From assembly GCA_910592205.1 (NCBI GenBank), contig CAJVPJ010000993.1, forward strand, positions 1-13,554: 13,554 nt of DNA, in the 5' to 3' direction. Every line of letters begins with the position of its first letter. Within the stretch, counting starts at the first letter, position 1. Shown here one piece after another: positions 8,100-13,554 of the stretch. The stretch is from Paraglomus occultum. Taxonomy: Eukaryota > Glomeromycota > Glomeromycetes > Paraglomerales > Paraglomeraceae. Under the pieces are notes generated by a model. The model made no database searches. It had not been told where the DNA came from and saw only the letters and a program-made list of their open reading frames with translations. Position numbers and translations under genes: made by a program.

Positions 8100-8349
8100 A
8101 TGGCACAGATTAAAGCAATGGATGGTGGATCCAGTAGCACCAGCAGACGTCTGAAAAAGAAAATCAAATCTAACAAAAAAACTTTCTATTGCTGAAATCA
8201 CAGCACATCTCTCTGTCAAGAAACTTATCTCAATATGCTTGGTATTGGTAGGAGAAAAAATTTTAAAAAAGAATGAGTCACGTGGAGATTACATAAATCA
8301 TGTCAAAAACAATCGCGAGCTTGCAAGGGAGGGAGCAGTCCTGCCCTGA
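8100..8349 (+). pseudogene. Decayed plus-strand reading frame of unknown family
   Basis: An ATG at 8100 opens a basic, Ser-rich frame (M-A-Q-I-K-A-M-D-G-G) of about 26 codons. The plausible frame then shifts at a poly-A run near 8174-8181. From there another frame stays open to a TGA at 8347. It contains L-S-I-A-E-I-T-A-H-L-S-V-K-K and later R-G-D-Y-I-N-H-V-K-N-N-R-E-L, both coding-like. I read this as a gene fragment broken by one indel. No domain is recognised. It ends just before the transposon at 8493. Confidence 0.3.
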
Positions 8350-8492
8350 AAGGCGAAGACTGTCCCTATTCCTTGGGCTCGCTCAGCTATTAACTTTCGC
8401 AATCCTCCTCGCCATAATCTCTCCTTTCGTTTTCTATAGTATTGCGCCTCGGATTCGTTTTGCGCTTGTAAAAGTTCTCCAACGTACAGTGT

Positions 8493-8512
8493 GACACGAA
8501 ATTATTGATAAT
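8493..8512 (+). repeat. Left terminal inverted repeat of the Tc1-type element
   Basis: This 20-bp arm is the exact reverse complement of 9195-9214. Similarity stops soon after, where the left arm reads AAATTT and the right arm GAAAAA. Confidence 0.85.
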
Positions 8513-8666
8513 AAATTTAACGCGATTCAAACGCGAATATCTCAACCAATTTGGAACCAAAACGCGTCATATAAAAAATAAAAACAAAGTATTGATTCGC
8601 GGTAAACATTAAATTCCCTTTTATTCCTTCTTTAACTTTTTTACTTCCGTAAATTTTTAATCCAAA

Positions 8667-9100
8667 ATGACTGCAACCGACCTTGAGACACAACGCCAAA
8701 CCGTATTACATTATTGGAACCAAGGTGTACGTTCTGCAAAAGAAATACATACTCTCACCTTGATTCCCATCCCAACTATCTATTACAACCTTCGAAAGTT
8801 GAAAAAAACTGGTACTGTAAAGCACAAGAAGGGTGCTGGTCGTTTCTTCAGGAAAATGTTCCTAAAGTTATTGATTGGCCTTATAATAGCCCTGATCTTA
8901 ATATCCCATCGAAAACCTCTGGAATCTTGTCAAAAAAAAATGTAGAAAAACGCATGCCAAAAAACTGTGATAAATTAACTGAGTTTATGGTGGAGGAGTG
9001 GAATTCGATTCCGAAAACTATGTTAATTAATTTAGTTAATTCGATGAGAGATAGATGTAGGCTTGTCATAGAAACAAATGGAGAACGAATTTTATATTAA
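8667..9100 (+). pseudogene. Tc1/mariner transposase pseudogene (deleted and frameshifted)
   Basis: The frame from the ATG at 8667 encodes about 59 residues with a Tc1-type DNA-binding helix-turn-helix: Y-W-N-Q-G-V-R-S-A-K-E-I, then I-P-T-I-Y-Y-N-L-R-K-L and G-T-V-K-H-K-K-G-A-G-R. At about 8844 the frame changes, and most of the catalytic domain is missing. It resumes with Q-E-N-V-P-K-V-I-D-W-P and S-P-D-L-N, the C-terminal part of the DDE domain. A second break follows S-P-D-L-N at about 8903: the expected P-I-E-N-L-W is present but in another frame. A third slip in an A-run near 8933-8941 restores the frame into V-E-K-R-M-P-K-N. It ends with E-E-W-N-S-I-P and S-M-R-D-R, typical of the family. 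About 165 residues remain of the usual 330-350. It cannot make an active enzyme. Confidence 0.8.
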
Positions 9101-9109
9101 AATTGTTTA

Positions 9110-9115
9110 AATAAA
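9110..9115 (+). terminator. Candidate poly(A) signal of the transposase remnant
   Basis: AATAAA lies about 10 bases after the stop codon at 9098-9100, inside the transposon. It was probably the original signal, but chance occurrence in AT-rich DNA is possible. Confidence 0.3.
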
Positions 9116-9194
9116 TGTACTTTTTTAAGCTATCAAACGAGATATTAATGATAATGATTGGTACAGTCGTTGGCTGGCAATAACCCTTTTTTTC

Positions 9195-9214
9195 ATTATC
9201 AATAATTTCGTGTC
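9195..9214 (-). repeat. Right terminal inverted repeat of the Tc1-type element
   Basis: Exact reverse complement of 8493-8512; together the two arms define the element. Confidence 0.85.
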
Positions 9215-9252
9215 TTAGCTATGCTTAATAAAGGGTACGGTTTACTATACAG

Positions 9253-9615
9253 TTTGAGCATGATACAAACGGCTCCCTTATAATCGATGCATTTATCTAG
9301 TTCAATCTCAATAATCCATTTGTTGCGTTTGTGATGTTTTGTTCAACCTCACAGTTTCGACGACTTGATTTCCTACACTCGGACGGGAAATTACATAAGG
9401 AAAAAATTGATAAATGTGTGGAAATAATAGACAGTCTTACTCATCCTCAATTGGCAAAACTAAATAAAATTCTTGAAAACAATATATGATATTAAAGAAG
9501 GAACGTTTGCCCTCACTTCTAGCCAAAAAGGTTGAAGAACAAAAAGCTAAAGCCGAGTATATTGAGCATTGCTAAAGATAAATCAATTAGTCCTATCAAA
9601 AGTACCTTAAAATAG
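9253..9615 (+). pseudogene. Fragmented coding sequence of unknown family
   Basis: One frame runs from about 9253 to a TGA at 9487 with a single in-frame TAG at 9298. It includes F-E-H-D-T-N-G-S-L-I-I-D-A-F-I before the TAG, and later L-H-S-D-G-K-L-H-K-E and S-L-T-H-P-Q-L-A-K-L-N-K-I. A second frame (9492-9575) continues in the same style with L-A-K-K-V-E-E-Q-K-A-K-A-E-Y-I-E. A third gives D-K-S-I-S-P-I-K-S-T-L-K and a TAG at 9613. The residue mix is protein-like, with probable helical, charged segments. I read it as a decayed gene with at least two indels and one nonsense change. The longest ATG-started piece (9334-9489) is only 51 codons. Family unknown. It lies just outside the transposon. 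Confidence 0.35.
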
Positions 9616-10291
9616 CGTAGATTCTAACTTGTTTGAAAGTGTTCGAACATTAAACATTTTGATGTTTTCGATATTTATTACGAATAAGTGAGCTCCGAAA
9701 GTATAACGTTTGATTCTTATTCACTGCAATGTTTTAAGCCACTAATCTTTATATCGAGAAAATAATTGCTTCTTGTCCCGCGATTACGCCTGTAACGTGC
9801 ACAATAACTAATTAATTCCAACACTCAGAACGAATTAATTTACCGAGAAGTTGACTCTGTAGATTGCATGCATATGGTATTTATCGTCTCCTACTAATAT
9901 TAAATTGTCACAAATAACCAATAAGAAAACTATTGACGTGCGTTCCTTGTTAATTTTATTAATTAAGATATTTTTGATACATGGCGCGTGACGGGGTCAA
10001 TATTACTAACATTAAGACTTCTTAAATGCTTCAAATATCTGTGACCTGGCGGCGCTAAGCCGAGGCCAATATAAACAACAACCGAGTAAAAAAAGTAATT
10101 CAAAGGAATCAGTCAATAAAAATTATCAAACAATTCTAGTACTTTTAGTCACAAACAAAATTTTCCACCTTTATTGTTAATAAATACGCGCTTGACCAAA
10201 AATAATTAAACTTTTTGCTAATGTCACGTTAAACCAGTTTCTTTCTTCTATAAAATCGCTTCCCATAAACGCATGATCCAAAAGCTTGTAC
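9616..10291. other. Spacer downstream of the third kinase gene
   Basis: I see no gene here. It is AT-rich with scattered short palindromes and holds a candidate poly(A) signal for the minus-strand kinase gene at 10170-10175. A CC|GTAAGT consensus donor overlaps the stop codon of that gene (near 10294-10299), so a further 3' exon in this stretch is conceivable, but no matching coding exon was recognised. Confidence 0.55.
10170..10175 (-). terminator. Candidate poly(A) signal of the third kinase gene
   Basis: TTTATT on the plus strand reads AATAAA on the minus strand, about 120 bases after the stop codon of the minus-strand kinase gene. Confidence 0.35.
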
Positions 10292-11495
10292 TTACGGAGG
10301 GTTTACCGTATTTGTATTACTACAATTTATTAGTCGCTCATAGACCTGTTCACAGGCAGGCCGGTTATTTGGTTCCTCATCCCAACATTCGGAATACAAC
10401 TTAACATATTCTTCAGATGTTCCAGGAACTGGAGGATCTCGAAAACCGTCCATTCTATATATAATGATTGCAGCACTCTCAGTGCGCCCTCCACATGGGT
10501 TTTTTCCACTAGAAATTTCCCATAGTATCACTCCGAGGCTAAAGATGTCGGATTTCTTTCGACGCTTATATTCCAAGTTTCTGAAACATACTGGATCCCT
10601 ATACGCTGGAGTTCCACCACGTGATAATGACATGATTTCCTTTAGTACTGTCGACAAGCCAAAATCGGTTATTTTTGCGATGCCCGATTGGATAAGGATA
10701 TTGTTAGACGTCTAAATTAACACAAAAGTTTGATATGTAAATAAGTGTAACTTCATTAATATTAACCAAAAATACAGCTAGCATTTGAAAGTACCAAATC
10801 CTTGTGAACAATCTTAAGCTCATGCAGATATTTCAACCCACTAGTAATTCCCAGACCTAAGTTATATTTGTCGCTCCAAGTTAAATTATTAAAGTGTTCT
10901 CTCAAGTAGTTGTACAAAGTTCCACCTTCGGCTAGTTCGAATATCATATGATATGTATCTAATTTGTCTGTATCAACGAAAAATTCGTAATATCCATATT
11001 GTAACTGTTGCCAACTTCTCGTAAACATACTAGTCAATCAGATAACCATGTATTAACATACCTTTGTATAGACCCAGAAAACGAATAACGTTAGGATGAT
11101 CCTTCACTTGCTGATGGTGTTTTAACTAACGCCATGTTAAATATCAGTCTCTATCACACTTATGAGCGCAGGTGGTATTTAACAATAATACGATTTAGAT
11201 AACAAACCTCTTTGACAAAACTTCGGTACAGATCTTCCTCATTATTGCCGTCATGTTTAGCCGGAATCAACATCTTTACCGCAACAGTCATACCGGACAG
11301 GATGTTCTGTTTTCCACCCCAAATCGCCCTGGGAATTATACTGTTTTTCTGTTTTACCGTTGCCTTGAATACCACTCCAAATGTCCCTTTACCGATATAC
11401 GAGGGGTCTAATTTTATGTCACTTTCTGGACAACAATAGATTGAACCTTCCCGAATGCTTTCTTCTAGCCATCGTTTGTATGAACTGTTGGACAT
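10292..11495 (-). CDS. TKL-type protein kinase, single domain (4 exons, about 314 aa)
   Basis: Exons in transcript order: 11495-11208, 11125-11062, 10967-10795, 10711-10292. The introns are 82, 94 and 83 bp, all GT-AG, with phases 0, 1 and 0. The kinase domain fills residues 33-303: glycine loop G-K-G-T-F-G (35-40), V-A-V-K with K74, alphaC Glu E96 as the last codon of exon 1, F-L-G-L before beta5, catalytic loop H-K-D-L-T-S-N-N (172-179), D-F-G (191-193), G-T-P-A-Y-R-D-P where A-P-E is expected, S-D-I-F-S-L-G and a final E-P-N-N-R-P. All catalytic residues are present, so it should be active; HRD is HKD. There is no Cys ribbon and only about 30 residues before the kinase domain. The beta2-beta3 loop is long (about 49-70). 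Exon 3 is set by phase: acceptor GATACAG at 10968 gives a split Asp codon and a normal beta4-beta5 junction, while a nearer-looking CAG gives a stop. Pathway and partners are unknown. Confidence 0.85.
10712..10794 (-). other. Intron 3 of the third kinase gene
   Basis: The donor is TTG|GTACTT and the acceptor GTTAATTTAG|ACG. It is phase 0 and splits the catalytic loop between H-K-D-L and T-S-N-N-I-L. Without splicing, the catalytic Asn and D-F-G would be lost and a stop reached at about 10762. Confidence 0.87.
10968..11061 (-). other. Intron 2 of the third kinase gene
   Basis: The donor is AAAG|GTATGT and the acceptor GTTGATACAG|AC. It is phase 1 and recreates an Asp codon, so F-L-G-L-Y-K is followed by D-K-L-D-T-Y-H-M. 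Using the upstream CAG inside the intron would put the next exon out of frame and reach a stop quickly. Confidence 0.75.
11126..11207 (-). other. Intron 1 of the third kinase gene
   Basis: The donor is GAG|GTTTGT and the acceptor GGCGTTAG|TTA. It is phase 0 and falls straight after the alphaC glutamate E96, the same place as intron 3 of the two larger kinase genes. Removal joins S-F-V-K-E to L-K-H-H-Q-Q-V-K. Confidence 0.85.
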
Positions 11496-13450
11496 TTTCG
11501 ATTGTTAAAAAGAACAGAATAGCGACAGACGGATGCGCACTCCGATAACTGTCACACACTTTGGTTTGTTAGAATGTTGTACTTATCAATTGCATAGTAG
11601 ATCTTCACCATTTTAATTTCATGTGTTTTCACTTATCGAAATTCAATTATAGTCTGAGAGACCTGTAGTGATAATATCATATCCGCATAAATAATAACCA
11701 CCGAAAATATTAACAGTTAGCTAGGATGATCTGGTTGCGACGCCTTGAGCTTTCTAATAATATAACAGGAATCGATGTTAAACTGATCATTTGATGTCAC
11801 CATAATGGCAGAATGGAACAAAAATATCCGAATATAGAGTATGAACAGGCGTATGACATAGGTTATATTAAAAAGTAAGAGGCAATAAATGATAACGTTA
11901 TTGAATTAAATGCGTTTATATTTATAAATGAGACGGCAGATGTCGTAAGCGTTCAATGTATATTTGTTATAAATCGTTGTAAAATATAAGCCAAATCAGC
12001 TGTTAATCTAAATATTTTCACTTTAGCGTATTTGTGAAAAATTACCATAACTATATAACAGTCACTAATACTATGATCTAAGTCAATGCGCATATTTGTT
12101 CAAAGAATATGGAAAATTATCTGTGAGTTGCTTGACGTTATGAAGAGTTTAATAAAAATTCAAAATAGGTATTAATGGGAAAGTTTTTGTTTTGAGTTTT
12201 GGTTTATAGTTTTTAATATCATGTCTTTGTATTAAGATAAGTGTACGTTACATACTAATACCATGAATAAGTTGTAACCTTAGGGATATTTATGGAGTAA
12301 GTCTCTACTTGCTGTATTAAATACGTTTCAAGCAGACAATATGTAATTTTGTTTTGCAGGATTATGTTCGATAACAATTGAGTTTGAGAATGGCGCTATA
12401 GTATAGAACAACCACTTACTGAGTTGATCAATTGTCTATTGTTCCCGCAGTAAAAAAGACGCCAAACTTTCACCGATTGTGGCATTTATGCCCGAGAATG
12501 ATAAATATATTGTTCAACAACGATTACTCAGGACAGAGACATTTCATACCCAATAAATCGTACATACCATCACTATTGACAGTGACAGCTCCTCAATACC
12601 GATATGTATATTGAATTCCCGAGTAATTAGACATCGACTTTTATTATTGAAAAAATGTTGGCATTATAATTAGTGAGGATAATGATAGCGGTATTTTATT
12701 CCTTAAACTGTTTTCGGTTCAAATTTGGATCGTTTATATCTCCCATATTACCCACTCATATTGTTTGGTAGAACCGAAACTATAGGTCACAAAAGCATTG
12801 CGTTTTAGTATCGCAAACTGGGTAATACTAACGGATGATCTGTAAGAAGATTTCTAAAAACCGTGAACGTAATGAGAATTTTTTTGTTGTGGTTATGCTT
12901 TCTGGTTTTGTTATTATGGCATTGTCGGTCTAAATAAAGTGTTAGATTAATTCTCTAAACGTCTCGAATATGAGAAAAAAAACTTGATCAGAAAGTAAAC
13001 ATAAGCTTCGTTGCAAACAATAATAGTAGTAGCTAATTTTTTAAGGCTAAGAAATTATACGCAAGCATATTACCGTATATTTTAAATAAACTCTACGACA
13101 TATTTCAGCTGTTTGTTGTTGAACTGTCAATTAATTGATAATTTTCGAACTTTTGCACTGCACCGTGAATATGTACAATTTACGTATACAAGAGAGACTT
13201 TTTTGTTGTAGATTTAATTTATTGAAACTGTAAAGATTAATAAATGTTTAGCAAAAATGCCACAATTGAGTACTCTATTTCTTACAAATCCATTATTCGC
13301 GTGTCTATTGATTACTTAATGAGATAAAAAAAGTATATTAATACTTATACTACAATATAAATCTCTATCTTATCAAAAGATTAATACAAGTTTTTAATAA
13401 TAAAAGTTGTACAAATTAAATTTAAGTTAAAATCTACAATAAGATTACTA
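11496..13450. other. AT-rich region with no confident gene
   Basis: The promoter of the minus-strand kinase gene should lie next to 11496, but no clear motif was found. The rest has frequent stops in all frames read. The one exception is about 12428-12556 (+), a short coding-like frame listed separately. No inverted repeats, RNA genes or mobile-element ends were recognised. Confidence 0.5.
12428..12556 (+). other. Short coding-like frame, possible exon relic
   Basis: A pyrimidine-rich stretch ending CCCGCAG (acceptor-like, at 12450) is followed by a frame with K-K-D-A-K-L-S-P-I-V-A-F-M-P-E-N-D-K-Y-I, then a TAA at 12554. Another open frame on the same strand (12432-12614) overlaps it, so which frame, if either, was ever coding is unclear. 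Family not recognised. Confidence 0.2.
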
Positions 13451-13451
13451 C

Positions 13452-13505
13452 TTTTACCCTCGAGCAATTCTGCAGCTGTCTCTTCAGTAATAAACTGCTT
13501 CTTTT
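13452..13505 (-). other. Possible exon of a minus-strand gene entering at the right edge
   Basis: On the minus strand, an acceptor-like TTAAG at 13506 precedes a frame K-K-Q-F-I-T-E-E-T-A-A-E-L-L-E-G, followed near 13456 by a donor-like GTAAAA. The residues look like an amphipathic helix and the frame could also run on past the donor. It is short and at the window edge, so it cannot be assigned to a gene. Confidence 0.22.
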
Positions 13506-13554
13506 CTTAACCGTGCCATCGAGAAAAGCGTTCGCATTATTCGATTGTCTAGAT

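Larger units (their letters stand above)
8493..9214 (+). mobile_element. Internally deleted Tc1/mariner-type transposon
   Basis: The ends are perfect 20-bp inverted repeats (8493-8512 and 9195-9214) that start GACACGAAAT on each strand. Between them is a transposase-like frame with a Tc1-type N-terminal helix-turn-helix and a C-terminal D-W-P-x-N-S-P-D-L-N signature. The element is about 720 bp, well short of the usual 1.2-1.8 kb of an autonomous Tc1-like copy. A TA dinucleotide lies a few bases outside each end (8485-8486 and 9220-9221), compatible with TA target duplication, but the outermost bases do not match, so the exact borders are uncertain. It is non-autonomous and could move only if a related transposase acts in trans. 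Confidence 0.8.

Noticed and set aside
8300-8494. Plus-strand 64-codon frame with a membrane-like stretch
   Set aside because: It lies opposite a charged frame and overlaps a different plus-strand frame. Hydrophobic shadows of this type are common, and no family is recognisable.
10962-11037. Alternative start of exon 3 of the third kinase at an upstream CAG or ATG
   Set aside because: The phase-1 donor joined to that CAG runs into a stop. Only the acceptor at 10968 gives both the right phase and a normal beta4-beta5 sequence.

Overview
The window looks like AT-rich nuclear DNA from a fungus, most likely an arbuscular mycorrhizal fungus (Glomeromycotina). This is an inference. The reasons are short GT-AG introns (66-100 bp), long AT-rich spacers, and a kinase family with a very particular N-terminal signature: Cys-pair ribbon, then W-T-S/T-x-N-x-x-L-D-x-F-I, then x-W-I-x-Y/F, then a tyrosine-kinase-like (TKL) kinase domain. 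From general knowledge, that signature is greatly expanded in Rhizophagus, Gigaspora and relatives. No rRNA, tRNA or CRISPR array was recognised.

Layout. 1-1346: AT-rich 5' flank with simple repeats. 1347-4126 (+): four-exon gene of about 845 aa with an apparently active C-terminal kinase. 4127-4538: short convergent spacer with a candidate poly(A) signal for each gene. 4539-6866 (-): four-exon paralogue of about 694 aa, tail-to-tail with the first, whose kinase domain has lost its catalytic residues. 6867-8490: mostly non-coding spacer with small tandem repeats, a weak minus-strand exon candidate and a decayed plus-strand reading frame. 8493-9214: internally deleted Tc1/mariner-type transposon with 20-bp perfect inverted ends and a broken transposase. 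9253-9615: fragments of a decayed unknown coding sequence. 10292-11495 (-): four-exon TKL kinase of about 314 aa with intact catalytic motifs. 11496-13554: AT-rich, almost featureless, with two weak exon-like stretches.

The most striking content is the convergent pair. Ahead of its real kinase domain, each protein carries three extra, degenerate kinase N-lobe-like units (strand beta1 to helix alphaC). Two of the junctions hold Cys-rich ribbons. A phase-0 intron sits directly after the position of the alphaC glutamate in the second, third and fourth units of both genes. This points to growth by duplication of symmetric 0-0 exons. One copy keeps HxD, loop Asn and D-L-G, while its neighbour has N, S and S at those positions. 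The locus therefore pairs a probable enzyme with a probable pseudokinase of the same architecture. A shared signalling or receptor role is a hypothesis only.
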